A DNA stretch of 64,000 bases from Mycoplasmoidaceae bacterium (GTDB lineage Bacteria; Bacillota_I; Bacilli_A; Mycoplasmatales; Mycoplasmoidaceae). Position numbers and translations under genes: made by a program. The stretch lies in contig JAKSVN010000002.1 of the NCBI GenBank assembly GCA_024427125.1, forward strand, positions 1 to 64,000, written 5' to 3'. This document shows positions 46,934-57,551 of this stretch, in pieces (position 1 is the stretch's first letter; every line of letters begins with the position of its first letter). The notes under the pieces were generated by a model that did not search any database, had not been told where the DNA came from, and saw only the letters and a list, made by a program, of their open reading frames with translations.

Positions 46934-47989
46934 GTGTAATTTTGAATTTATTGTAGCATTGACAACTTTGCCATCATGACAATTTGTTATTTTTCAAATA
47001 ACAGAGTTATCTGTTCCTTGTTTAACTACATCAATTAAATACTTAACTGATTTAGATGAAATAATTTGGCTAACAGCCTTAGCATCTAGATTACTCATGT
47101 CCTCATAAGCCATATAGAATGATGCATCTAATTTATTTCATTTAAGTTGTTTATCTGCATATTTCTTTATGAAATGGAATGCATATCCATATTCACATGC
47201 TGCGTCAATAGCCATTGATCCTCTTGGCATTGATTGAACCATATCTTTTGTAATTCTTAACTTTGTTAAATCTGTTGGATTAATTGCAGTATTAACAAAA
47301 ACATTTTTTGTTTTTATTTGTTCTACAAGTGTTTCAAAGTTTGCATCAACAAAATCTAAATTTTTAAAATCACTTGTTTTCTTTAATGATGCTAAATACT
47401 TTGTATCATTATCTGCAAGTGTTACTTTAAATCCAGCAGCTAATGCAAGTTTAGCTAAAGCTACTCCAGCAAATGTTGCATTTAAAATTAACATTGATGG
47501 ATCTTTTGGATAAATAACTTTGTTTTTAGCTTTCGTTGCTAATCCTTTAGTGATTGCAGATTGAACATATTTTAAAATAAGAGGTGCTTTAGCTTCTTCT
47601 ATTTCTTCAAATAGAACATAACCATTACGGTCATATAAACCACACCATTCTAAACCGGTTACATGGTTTTCTAACATATAGTAAAACATATCAACATTAG
47701 CTAAATAGTTAGCCATTGTAATGGCTGTCTTGTTTTTCATTAATGCTAATTCTGGCTTGCTAAAAGCATTTGTTTTTAACAAAATGTCTGCATTAGCAAT
47801 GACATTCTGTCATTGAGGACAAATTGTTGCTCCAGCTTGTACATATTCATTGTCATTAATGCCAAGATGTCTAGCAAGGCCTACAGGAACGCTAACAGCA
47901 ATTCCCTGTTGGGTTAGTTGCTTAACATCTTTTGGTAGCAAGAAAACTTTCTTGCTGTCTTTATCATATAAGATTCCTATACGTTTCAT
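46925..47989 (-). CDS. Alanine dehydrogenase/transhydrogenase-like protein with lost catalytic motifs
   Basis: 354 aa, AlaDH length. The N-terminal domain follows the family (VFLLPKDVKQLTQQGIAVSVPVGLARHLGINDNEYVQAGA, ADILLKTNAF). However, the family's Y-L-H-L-A catalytic His position reads Y-L-A-N-V, and the NAD-binding Gly-rich loop (GxGxxG) is ILNATFAGVALA. Catalysis and NAD binding in the usual way look impaired. The reading frame is intact with sensible composition, so it is not simple decay. Two TGA = Trp. Confidence 0.65.
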
Positions 47990-48039
47990 GTCTTCTTCAA
48001 TAATATCTCAATTTTATGTTATTTAATAAGTAAATTTTT

Positions 48040-48099
48040 AAAAATTACATATAATATATAGACAAAATAAAAAATGATAAAACACATTGGGAGTTTTAT
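48040..48099 (+). promoter_or_regulatory. rpsP promoter region
   Basis: A TATAAT-type -10 near 48051, then a leader of about 40 nt with a GGGAG RBS 8 nt before the rpsP ATG. Confidence 0.45.
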
Positions 48100-48501
48100 A
48101 TGGTAAAAATTAGATTAACAAAGTTAGGTAGACATAAGTTACCAGCTTACCGTGTAATTGCTATCGATTCACGTAAAAGACGTGATGGTGCATTCTTACA
48201 CTTGCTAGGTACTTATGATCCTGCAACAGGTAAAGCAAAGCTTAATGAAGAACTAGCTATTAAATTATTAACACAAGGTGCACAACCATGTGATACAGTT
48301 TTAAGTGTTCTTAAGAAACAAGGCATTTATGCTAAGTTCTTAGCAACAAAGAAGGCTAAACCTGCAAAGAAAGGTAAAAGAAAACTTTCTAAGAAAAAAG
48401 TTGCAAACAAATTAGCAAAGAAGAATCCTCCAAAGAAAGCTAAACCTGCTGCTAAGCCAGCAGAACCAGCTAAAGCTGAAGCACCAAAGGAGACTAAATA
48501 A
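48100..48501 (+). CDS. rpsP: 30S ribosomal protein S16
   Basis: 133 aa. MVKIRLTKLGRHKLPAYRVIAIDSRKRRDG is the S16 core (about 80 aa). It carries a Lys/Ala/Pro-rich tail of about 50 residues. Typically followed by rimM-trmD-rplS; here rplS follows directly and trmD is 10 kb away. Confidence 0.97.
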   Translation: MVKIRLTKLGRHKLPAYRVIAIDSRKRRDGAFLHLLGTYDPATGKAKLNEELAIKLLTQGAQPCDTVLSVLKKQGIYAKFLATKKAKPAKKGKRKLSKKKVANKLAKKNPPKKAKPAAKPAEPAKAEAPKETK

Positions 48502-48503
48502 TT

Positions 48504-48857
48504 ATGGCAAAGATTGATAAACAAAAAATCCTAAACAGAATTATTCGTGGTCAAATGCGTGATGATCTTCCAACATTTAAAGCAGGGGATACAATCTCAG
48601 TTAGCTACAAGATCATGGAAGGAAAGAAAGCTAGAATTCAAACTTTTACTGGTGTATGTTTAAGAGTTAAGGGTAGTGGAAATTCTAAAACTTTCTTATT
48701 AAGAAAAGAAAACGGTGTAGAAAAAACTTTCCCAATGCACTCACCTCAAATTGTTAAAATTAATGTTGACAAAAAAGGTAAAGTAAGAAGAGCTTATATC
48801 TCATATATGAGAAAACGTTCTGGAAAATCAGCAAGGATTGCTGAAACAAATAAATAA
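48504..48857 (+). CDS. rplS: 50S ribosomal protein L19
   Basis: 117 aa. GDTISVSYKIMEGKKARIQTFTGVCLRVKG and FPMHSPQIVKI are the L19 core; ends RIAETNK. Two nt after rpsP. Its last 22 codons plus stop (48789-48857) and terminator are repeated at 52114 and, degraded, at 56921. Confidence 0.97.
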   Translation: MAKIDKQKILNRIIRGQMRDDLPTFKAGDTISVSYKIMEGKKARIQTFTGVCLRVKGSGNSKTFLLRKENGVEKTFPMHSPQIVKINVDKKGKVRRAYISYMRKRSGKSARIAETNK

Positions 48858-48884
48858 GAAGCAAAGCTTCTTATTTTTTAGCAA
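48853..48884 (+). terminator. rplS terminator, copy 1
   Basis: AATAAGAAGC / GCTTCTTATT hairpin with AAA loop and T-run. The same element follows each rplS tail copy. Confidence 0.8.
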
Positions 48885-48966
48885 GTTTGTTGAACAACTA
48901 CTTGTTTGATAGATATAAAATTTAAAATATAAATTTTAATTATTATATAAATAGTATGAGGATAAT

Positions 48967-50997
48967 ATGAAAAGATGAAAAATTAGCATTACCAGTTTAT
49001 TGGCAATTTCGAGTTTGCCAATAACAAGTTTAGTTGGATGCAGTAAACCTGTGCACATAATACATGTCCAAGATATTAAGCTTAATAAAGAAAGCGCTTT
49101 ATGTGAGATGGGCCACACATATATTGGATTGTTTTACACTATTACACCTACAGATGCAACAAACCAAAATGTACATTGACATTCAAGCGCAGAAAGCGTA
49201 GCTACTGTTGATGAGCAAGGGAATATAAAGGGTATTAGCCCAGGAAACGCAATCATTTCAGTTGAAACTGAAGATGGAGGTTTTGTAGACTCTTGCAATC
49301 TAACAGTCTACAAGATTGATGTTGAAAGTGTAACAATTAATGGAGAAAAAACAAAACTTTATGCTGAGCAAACTCAACAACTAGAGTGAGAAGTATCACC
49401 TGCAACAGCATCAGACAAATCTGTTGTATGGAATTCATCTAATCCATATGCAGCAACAGTTAGTGACGGTCTTGTAACAGCTGTTGCTCCTGGTGAAACA
49501 ACAATAAGCGTTACATCTGTTGATAATCCTAGTAAAAGTGATTCGTATAAATTAACTGTAGAACAGTATATTCCAGTAGAGGATGTAAATATCAAAGAGC
49601 CAGAAACAGAGTTGGTTATAGAGGCAACTCAACAATTAGAGTGAGAAGTATTACCTACAACAGCATCTGAACAAGCTGTTGTATGGAATTCATCTAATAC
49701 AGAGGTTGCAACAGTTAGTGACGGTCTTGTAACAGCTGTTGCTCCTGGTGAAACAACAATAAGTGTTACATCTCTTGATAATCCTAGTAAAGGTGATTCG
49801 TATAAATTAACAGTCTTTGAATATGTCCCTGTAGAAAATGTAAGAATCCAAGAAGGCGATAAAGGTGTAATCATTAATGGTGACAACACAAGACAATTGT
49901 CTTGTAAAGTTCTGCCAGAAAACGCTACAGAGCAAGGCGTCACATGAGACTCAACTGATAAAACTGTAGCTACTATTTCTTTAGATGGAAAAATAACAAC
50001 ACATAAAGTAGGAACAACAACAATAACAGTCAAGTCTATTGAAAACGAAGATATATCCGACTCATATAGTTTGACTGTTGTTGATGCACCAACAGAAGTG
50101 GAAAACTTTGAAACAGACTCATGGCTAACAGTAACATATTTTGCAAATCAAGGATTTAATAAATTAGCTGAAATGTACGGTCATACTGCAGACCCTGAAT
50201 GGTTTATAGGTAAAGAAAGAGACCTGAAAATGAACGGACAAACTTATAAAGTTCAAGTGGTTGGTATCAAACAAGATTATCTAGACGCCAACGGTACTAA
50301 ACCAGTAGCTTTAACATTTAGATTTAAAAATCTTGTAAGTGATAAAGACGGGCATTATATGAGGATTGAATGACAAAAACGGGAAAATAATTGGCATCTT
50401 GACTATTGAAATTCAACATTAAATAATGCTTTGAATGGTAATGAAAATAATGTTCAATGAGAATCATATACAGGGAAAGAACCGGTTCCTCCAGATCAAC
50501 AATTTAGTGTTCTATCTATGATTAGAGAAAGCGAACCATTTTTAGCGGATAACATTCAAAATGTTTACCGTGGTATGAACACTGGTGGGAAGGAAGAAGG
50601 ATGAACCCTAGAATTAAAAACAACTAAATTGTTTTGCCCAACATTATCTAATCTTTTTTCAAATAAAGGAATTAGTATTACTGTTTCTTCACATATGCCG
50701 ACAGACAGATCTTTATGTTGTCGGGAAGGACAACCGCATGATTTTGAGACAGAAGATGCACAATATGCATATTTTGCTGATCCGGATAATATAGGTGACT
50801 CGCCAGTTGAAACTCCAGAATGAATAATGTTTTCATGCTTGCAACTTAAAGATTTGGTAAATGAATTTTATTTTTTGCAATTAGGCTCTCTTATTTTAAC
50901 TAGTGATAATGAAGTATGAGTAACTTTTGAAAGTGGCAACCTCGAACATGGAGCTAATCTTACTCCTCACACTGTGGCACCTTTCTTCTGCATATAA
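48967..50997 (+). CDS. Big_2 Ig-like lipoprotein A1
   Basis: 676 aa. Signal peptide with lipobox LVGC (Cys 25). Four Big_2-type Ig-like domains follow (about 30-115, 116-203, 204-290 and 291-365) with the hallmark W-x-S-S-x-x-x-x-A-T-V-x-x-x-G-x-V-x-x-x-x-x-G-x-x-x-I-x-V. The C-terminal domain (about 370-676) resembles the DUF6273 layout (Y-K-V-x-V-V-G, W-N-S-T-L-N-N-A-L-N, W-x-L-x-T-T-K-L-F), assigned only by pattern. The RBS is AGG within the first transcribed bases. N- and C-terminal parts are near-identical to A2; the middle Ig domains differ. Confidence 0.85.
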
Positions 50998-51004
50998 AGT
51001 CTAC

Positions 51005-51037
51005 ATAAAAAAGTAATGATGTATCATTACTTTTTTT
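51005..51037 (+). terminator. Terminator after lipoprotein A1
   Basis: AAAAAAGTAATGAT / ATCATTACTTTTTT hairpin with GT loop. The same element follows A2. Confidence 0.85.
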
Positions 51038-51049
51038 AATATTATATAC

Positions 51050-52091
51050 ATGAGGTTTTTTATGAGAAACAGAATTAAATTATTTTTGCCTTTAGCTAGT
51101 GCGGCTACAACAACTATCTTGACTCCTTCAGCCTATGGGGCAACTATCACTATTAAAGGATGCACTGCTAATTTCCAAATAGGACAACTATATAAAAATA
51201 CTTTAGACGCTGACAACATCAAATTTAAATGTGGGCAAATCTCGAATGTTAATTTAATATTACTAACATAAAAAACATTTCAACAGGTTCAACATTTGAT
51301 GTTGTGGTTTATACTTCTGGTATTAACTTAAGCGAAGACATCATATTTAATTTTAAGTATTTATTAAATGGATAGTTTTAATGACTTCTCAAGAATATAC
51401 TATTAAATCTAATAGATATATAGAATGCAATGATAGCAACATAATAACGCTAAATGATACTGACCCATTATCAGTAAAAATCGACAGTTTCAAAGCAAAC
51501 TTTGCATTTAACAATGCGAAGGTTCTCTTTATCCTATTGTTGCAGCCACTTGCAAATCATTTTACGGAGCTCATGCAGATGCTGTTGTAACTTTTGTGAT
51601 ATTGATACGCATGAAAACTACACAACATTCTCATTAAACATTGTCTTTGCACCTATTACTGTATCATGAACTTCTGAACCATTTATCATTGCCTTCAATG
51701 CAGACCAAAACCAAAAGGCGGAAATGGATACTCCAGGAGGGGTCAAAAAAGCATTGCAAACGGATGACATTGAGTGAGTTGCAAATAAAACATATTATTT
51801 GTCTGCCGATTTAGGTGACTCAGACTTTGATCTTGGAAAAGATTACTATGAACCTTTTGGAGGCTTTATAGGTTTTGATCCGATGCATTCACATGAAAAC
51901 CATGCCACAATGTAACAGCATATTGCAATAAATTTGGGTGTGAAGCTGATACTGAAAATGCAGAAGTAGTTGGTGGCATTGCATTGGGAATCGACAATTC
52001 GCCTGAATTGTTCAAAACTACTGTTATTAACTTTACTATTGAAATAGTTGAGAATCTTGGAACAAACAAATTTACTTTGTTTCATTTGTAA
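51050..52091 (+). pseudogene. Lipoprotein B1, internally deleted and frame-broken relative of B2
   Basis: The first about 18 codons match B2 (MRFFMRNRIKLFLPL), then the sequence jumps to the equivalent of B2 residue about 272 (TTILTP...), removing the lipobox and about 250 codons. A frameshift and stop follow at about 51269. Matching DNA continues in broken frames (51381-51590), a second gap of about 700 bp relative to B2 occurs near 51710, and the 3' end then matches B2 to the stop at 52091. Non-functional remnant, unless short peptides are made. Confidence 0.8.
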
Positions 52092-52113
52092 TGTTTTCTA
52101 TATGATAAAGTAA

Positions 52114-52182
52114 AGAGCTTACATCTCATATATGAGACAACGTTCAGGAAAGTCAGCAAGGATTGCTGAAACAAATAAATAA
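52114..52182 (+). repeat. rplS 3' tail, copy 2 (22 codons + stop)
   Basis: Encodes RAYISYMRQRSGKSARIAETNK then TAA. It differs from the real rplS tail at four bases: TAT/TAC, TCT/TCA and AAA/AAG are synonymous, AAA/CAA changes Lys to Gln. Not preceded by the rest of rplS: immediately upstream is the end of B1 plus about 22 bp. Confidence 0.9.
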
Positions 52183-52206
52183 GAAGCAAGGCTTCTTATT
52201 TTTTAG
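52176..52206 (+). terminator. rplS terminator, copy 2
   Basis: AATAAGAAGC / GCTTCTTATT with AAG loop and T-run. Here it would stop read-through from B1. Confidence 0.75.
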
Positions 52207-52291
52207 CAAGTTTGTTGAACAACTACTTGTTTGATAGATATAAAATTTAAAATATAAATTTTAATTATTATATAAATAGTATGAGGATAAT

Positions 52292-54331
52292 ATGAAAAGA
52301 TGAAAAATTAGCATTACCAGTTTATTGGCAATTTCGAGTTTGCCAATAACAAGTTTAGTTGGATGCAGTAAACCTGTGCACATAATACATGTCCAAGATA
52401 TTAAGCTTAATAAAGAAAGCGCTTTATGTGAGATGGGCCACACATATATTGGATTGTTTTACACTATTACACCTACAGATGCAACAAACCAAAATGTACA
52501 TTGACATTCAAGCGCAGAAAGCGTAGCTACTGTTGATGAGCAAGGGAATATAAAGGGTATTAGCCCAGGAAACGCAATCATTTCAGTTGAAACTGAAGAT
52601 GGAGGTTTTGTAGACTCTTGCAATCTAACAGTCTTCAAGATCGATGTTGATAGTGTAACAATTAATGGAGAGAAAACAAAACTTTATGTTGAAGAAACTC
52701 AACAACTAGAGTGAAAAGTATTACCTACAACAGCATCAGACAAATCTGTTAAATGGAATTCATCTAATCCAAATGCAGCAACAGTTAGTAAAGATGGTCT
52801 TGTAACAGCTGTTGCTCCTGGTGAAACAACAATAAGTGTTACATCTGTTGATAATCCTAGTATAAGTGATTCGTATACATTAACTGTAGAACAATATATT
52901 CCAGTAGAGGATGTAAATATCAAAGAGCCAGAGACAGAGTTGCTTGAAGAGGCAACTCAACAACTAGAGTGAGAAGTATTACCTGCAACAGCATCTGAAC
53001 AAGCTGTTACATGGAATTCATCTAATCCAAATGTAGCAACAGTTAGTGACGGTCTTGTAACAGCTGTTGCTCCTGGTGAAACAACAATAAGTGTTACATC
53101 TGTTGATAATCCTAGTAAAGGTGATTCGTATAAATTAACTGTCATTGAATATGTCCCTGTAGAAAATGTAAGAATCCAAGAAGGCAATAAAGGTGAAATC
53201 ATTTTTGGCGACAATACAAGACAATTATCTTGTAAGGTTCTACCAGAAAACGCTACAGAATTAGGTGTTGTTTGAGACTCATCTGATAAAACTGTAGCTA
53301 CTATTTCTCAAGATGGAAAAATAACAACACATAAAGTAGGAACAACAACAATAACAGTCAAGTCTATTGAAAACGAAGATATATCCGACTCATATAGTTT
53401 GACTGTTGTTGATGCACCAACAGAAGTGGAAAACTTTGAAACAGACTCATGGCTAACAGTAACATATTTTGCAAATCAAGGATTTAATAAATTAGCTGAA
53501 ATGTACGGTCATACTGCAGACCCTGAATGGTTTATAGGTAAAGAAAGAGACCTGAAAATGAACGGACAAACTTATAAAGTTCAAGTGGTTGGTATCAAAC
53601 AAGATTATCTAGACGCCAACGGTACTAAACCAGTAGCTTTAACATTTAGATTTAAAAATCTTGTAAGTGATAAAGACGGGCATTATATGAGGATTGAATG
53701 ACAAAAACGGGAAAATAATTGGCATCTTGACTATTGAAATTCAACATTAAATAATGCTTTGAATGGTAATGAAAATAATGTTCAATGAGAATCATATACA
53801 GGGAAAGAACCGGTTCCTCCAGATCAACAATTTAGTGTTCTATCTATGATTAGAGAAAGCGAACCATTTTTAGCGGATAACATTCAAAATGTTTACCGTG
53901 GTATGAACACTGGTGGGAAGGAAGAAGGATGAACCCTAGAATTAAAAACAACTAAATTGTTTTGCCCAACATTATCTAATCTTTTTTCAAATAAAGGAAT
54001 TAGTATTACTGTTTCTTCACATATGCCGACAGACAGATCTTTATGTTGTCGGGAAGGACAACCGCATGATTTTGAGACAGAAGATGCACAATATGCATAT
54101 TTTGCTAATCAGGATAATATAGGTGACTCGCCAGTTGAAGATCAAGATGGCGATGACATAATGTTTTCATGCTTGCAACTTAAAGATTTGGTAAATGGAT
54201 TTTATTTTATGCAATTAGGCTCTGTTATTTTAAATGATGATGATGAAGTATGAATAATTGCTGAAAGTGGCTACTTCATACATGGCTATAATCTTTCTTA
54301 TTACACTGTGGCACCTTTCTTCTGCATATAA
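52292..54331 (+). CDS. Big_2 Ig-like lipoprotein A2
   Basis: 679 aa paralogue of A1 with the same plan: lipobox LVGC, four Big_2 domains, C-terminal DUF6273-like region. Residues 1 to about 115 and about 355-605 are almost identical to A1. Ig domains 2-4 carry clustered substitutions, and the last about 60 residues differ again (QDGDDIMFSC versus TPEWIMFSC). This mosaic pattern suggests gene conversion between copies. Same promoter and RBS as A1. Confidence 0.85.
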
Positions 54332-54337
54332 AGTCTA

Positions 54338-54372
54338 CATAAAAAAGTAATGATATATCATTACTTTTTTTT
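54338..54372 (+). terminator. Terminator after lipoprotein A2
   Basis: AAAAAAGTAATGAT / ATCATTACTTTTTT hairpin as after A1. Confidence 0.85.
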
Positions 54373-54396
54373 AATATAATAAACATGAGGTTTTTT

Positions 54397-56898
54397 ATGA
54401 GAAACAGAATTAAATTATTTTTGCCTTTAGTTAGTGCGGCTATTGTTTGTGGCGGTGTTGCACCTATGATTAGTTGTAATAAGTCAGACCCAAAGCCAAC
54501 TCCTGACCCTACTAAACCTACTGAAATTAAATTAACATATGACAGCGGCAAGACAGAAGATATAGAAATAACATATGACAAAACATTAACCTTTAAGTGT
54601 GTTGTTTACCCATCAACTGCAGAACAAGATTTTGTCTTGGTAAGTTCCAATCGTAATGTTGCTGATTTTAATGGCAACATCTTGAAACCAAATCCAGAAA
54701 ATTTAGGTGGCGGTGACACTAATATTTATGCTAAAAGTGTAAAATATCCTGGTGTTGTATCTAATGTTATTAAAGTTACTGTTGAACGTAGACAATCATC
54801 ATTAAATATTGATTATTCTAAAGTAGATTTTAATCAAAAGATGACTATTGGTACCGATACATCAACTTATAAATTTACAGATTTTAACGCCGACTTCATT
54901 TTTGATGACACATATATTGTTGGCAATCATACTATTAATGCTTATGCTGAATGAGTTGAAAAACCTGGTGTTGGAGAACTAACTGTAAGCATTATTGACC
55001 CTACAAGAAGTGCTGACCATACAAAATTTAATATTAAAGTGTCATGTCCATTTACAGATTGAGAGGTAGATAAAGAATACAAGTATTCATTATATTTTAT
55101 TATTGACAAAGATTTAGGTGATGAAGGATCAAAAAGAATTGATGTTGATAAAGAATTATCTTTTGTTAATCATGGAATAAAGCCAGAAATCATTGAGCCA
55201 ACAACAACTATTTTAACTCCTACAGATCATGGAGCGACTATTGCTATTGAAGGATGTAGTGCCAATTTCCAAATAGGACAACAATATAAAAATACTTTGA
55301 AAGTTGAAAAAATCTATTTTAAGTCTGGCAATATAGAATATATTGATATTAGTATAACTAATGTTAAAAACACTTCAGCAGGTTCAACATTTAATGTTGA
55401 AATTCATACTAATGGTATTGACTTAAGCGAAGACATTGTATTTTATTTTAACTATTTATTAAATGGAGTAGTGGCAAAACAATCTCAAGAATATACCATT
55501 GAATCTGATCGATATATAAAATGTAACCAAGATGATAAAATAATAACACTAAATGACACTGACCCATTATCAGTAAAAATTGATGGGTTCAAAGCAAACT
55601 TTGCATTTAACAACATACAAGGTTCTGCTTATCCTATTGTCACAGCTACCTGCAAACCACTTTATGGTTCTTATGCAGATGCTAATGTAACTATTGGCGA
55701 CATCGATATGCATGAAGACTACACAACATTCTCATTGTTCATCGTCTTTGCACCAACTGCTGCAACGTGAACTGCAGAACCATTTATCATTACTTTCAAT
55801 GCAGATCAAAGCCAATTATTTAGCGACAACTTAGTATATTATTTTGCTACACCGTCTCCAATTCAATATTGTGGTGATTATGAACCTAAACCAATCTTAA
55901 ATGGTGAATATTTTGATGGCAAAGAAATCCAAGAAGGTTGTTTCACTAACATTGGAACGTTCACTGCCCCTGTTAATGTTCACACTACTGGTTTAACAGC
56001 AAAGTTTGAATGAAATTCAAAAAATAGTTTGCCTACTCCAAAAGCAACTATTATAAACGATGTACAATCAGAAGCTAGCCTTCATAATGATTTCTATATA
56101 ACTTTTGTTTGACCAAATTCTTTTGAACCAGATAAAGCAACATTTAAAGTGACAATTTTAGAAGGAGATGAGTCGGTTCTAGTTCTGAATGGTTTTTCGT
56201 TGACAAAAAGTGATCCTGATATATATTGGGATATTGAGTCAAATTTTGTTGGTTCAACTGGACAATGTCATGTTACAAAAGATGCCAAGGATGAAATTGA
56301 CATTACGCTTACAGGTGTTGATGAAAACAAAGAATTATGGGGGATTGATTTTGCTTGTGGTGGTGTAGAGGTTCCAATACGTGGGTTAGTTTCTGTTGAT
56401 GATGCAACTAACACTATTGTAATAACTCCTCACTACATTTACTGCCAAATTATTCCTGGCCTAAAATTAAACTTAACTTTCACATATGTTAATCCAAGTG
56501 ATGTAATACATATTAATCAACAAACGGAAATGAAAACCCCAGGAGGAGATAAAAAAGCATTGCAAACCAATGACATTGAATGAATTGCAAAAAAAACATA
56601 TTATTTGTCTGCTGATTTTAATGACTCTGCCTTTGATTTTAATACTGATACCGAATTTTTTGGAGCTTTTATTGGTTTTGATCCTGATTCGTTCACATGA
56701 AAGCCATGTCACAATGCAAAAGCATATAGCAATAAAGTTGCAACTGAAACGCAGACAGAAACCACAGATGCAAATGGTGGCATTGGAATTAGCATCGATA
56801 ATTATCCTGAGTTGTTTAAAACCACTGTTGTTAACTTTACTATTCAAGTTGTTGAAAACCTTGGAACACACAAATTTACTTTGTTTCACTTATCTTAA
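54397..56898 (+). CDS. Large lipoprotein B2
   Basis: 833 aa from ATG 54397 (837 from the in-frame ATG at 54385). I prefer 54397: TATAAT at 54375-54380 puts the RNA start at about 54386, and GAGG then lies 6 nt before the second ATG, the same layout as in A1/A2. Signal peptide with lipobox MISC, then a Pro-rich linker (DPKPTPDPTKPTE) and a long beta-rich body of likely Ig-like modules. No known domain recognised. Related to the broken B1. Several TGA = Trp. Confidence 0.82.
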
Positions 56899-56920
56899 TG
56901 CTTTCTATATGATAAAGTAA

Positions 56921-57012
56921 AGAGCTTACATCTCATACATGAGAAGACATTCTGGAAAATAAACAGGAAACACTAAAACAAATAAATAAGAAGCTATGCT
57001 TCTTATTTTTTA
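56921..57012 (+). repeat. rplS 3' tail and terminator, copy 3 (decayed)
   Basis: Begins AGAGCTTACATCTCATACATG as in copy 2, then a premature TAA after 13 codons and indels before the remnant ACAAATAAATAA and the AATAAGAAGC / GCTTCTTATT terminator hairpin (56985-57012). Upstream junction with the B gene tail matches that of copy 2 (TTTCTATATGATAAAGTA). Confidence 0.85.
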
Positions 57013-57034
57013 TAATGTTGTTAGGAGAATGGAT

Positions 57035-57517
57035 ATGAAACTTAAATTTGTTTTGCCTTCATTAGGAATAACTAGTTGTGCTCTTGCTATTGCCCCTTTT
57101 GCTACATCTTGTAGCAAATCAGATGCATTTCAATTAAAAATAAGTAAAGGATTTGATAACGCATATGTTTCTCGTTTGTACAATTTTAAATTAAATAAGC
57201 CGTATAAATTCATTGCTCACATCAATAAACTGCCTTTTGGCACTTCATTATCTTGAAGTTTTAGATTTACTTATATGGACGAAGATTCTAACCATTATCT
57301 AGGAGACATTAATAAAAATAATTTCTCGATAAAAATCAATAGTACATATCTCTATGAAGGAGTTGACTACATATTCACTGAGGCAGAAGGATATAACTAT
57401 GTAGATTCCAAAAAAGAGAATTTGATTAAAGATGGTGACACTATTACAATTAAATGTTCACTAACAAAGAAGATGATTAATTCTTTGTGAGCTGGTTTGC
57501 TAATTGACAATAAATAA
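57035..57517 (+). CDS. Small lipoprotein C
   Basis: 160 aa. Signal peptide MKLKFVLPSLGITSC..., lipobox ATSC (Cys about 26). Beta-rich body with an F-S-I-K-I-N-S segment. RBS AGGAG 8 nt before this ATG; upstream in-frame ATGs at 56996 and 57029 are less well placed. Follows the third rplS tail. TGA at 57254 and 57488 are Trp. Unrecognised. Confidence 0.75.
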
Positions 57518-57541
57518 GAAGCAAGCTTCTTATTTTTTTAT
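57511..57541 (+). terminator. Terminator after lipoprotein C
   Basis: AATAAGAAGC / GCTTCTTATT stem, near-perfect, with T-run. It is the same sequence as the rplS terminator, so another array-derived end. Confidence 0.8.
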
Positions 57542-57551
57542 AATAGATAGT
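57539..57551 (+). promoter_or_regulatory. -10 box of a leaderless promoter for the YitT-like gene
   Basis: TATAAT at 57539-57544, 7-nt spacer, ATG; no Shine-Dalgarno. Confidence 0.55.

Larger units (their letters stand above)
48789..52113 (+). repeat. Array unit 1: rplS tail + lipoprotein A1 + broken lipoprotein B1
   Basis: 3325-bp unit measured from the rplS tail to the next copy of it. The first about 500 bp (rplS tail, terminator, promoter, lipoprotein signal peptide and first domain) are nearly identical to the start of unit 2 at a constant offset of 3325. Confidence 0.8.
52114..56920 (+). repeat. Array unit 2: rplS tail copy 2 + lipoprotein A2 + lipoprotein B2
   Basis: 4807 bp from the second rplS tail to the third. 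Same gene order as unit 1 but with an intact B gene. Confidence 0.8.

Noticed and set aside
48936..49118. Identical minus-strand 60-aa ORFs at 48936 and 52261
   Set aside because: They are identical only because lipoproteins A1 and A2 share DNA there; no independent coding signal.
49374..50033. Minus-strand Ser/Val-rich ORFs in the Ig-repeat regions
   Set aside because: Antisense of Big_2 repeats; composition follows from the repeat on the sense strand.
51050..51271. B1 as a genuine small 73-aa secreted protein
   Set aside because: It fuses a signal peptide lacking its Cys to a B2 interior segment and ends at a frameshift; the homologous DNA continues in other frames.
52114..52182. A second functional rplS
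   Set aside because: Only the last 22 codons are present with no start or core domain.
48789..57012. Integrative element with its own recombinase
   Set aside because: No integrase, transposase or transfer gene is visible in the interval, so I describe only repeats and leave the mechanism open.
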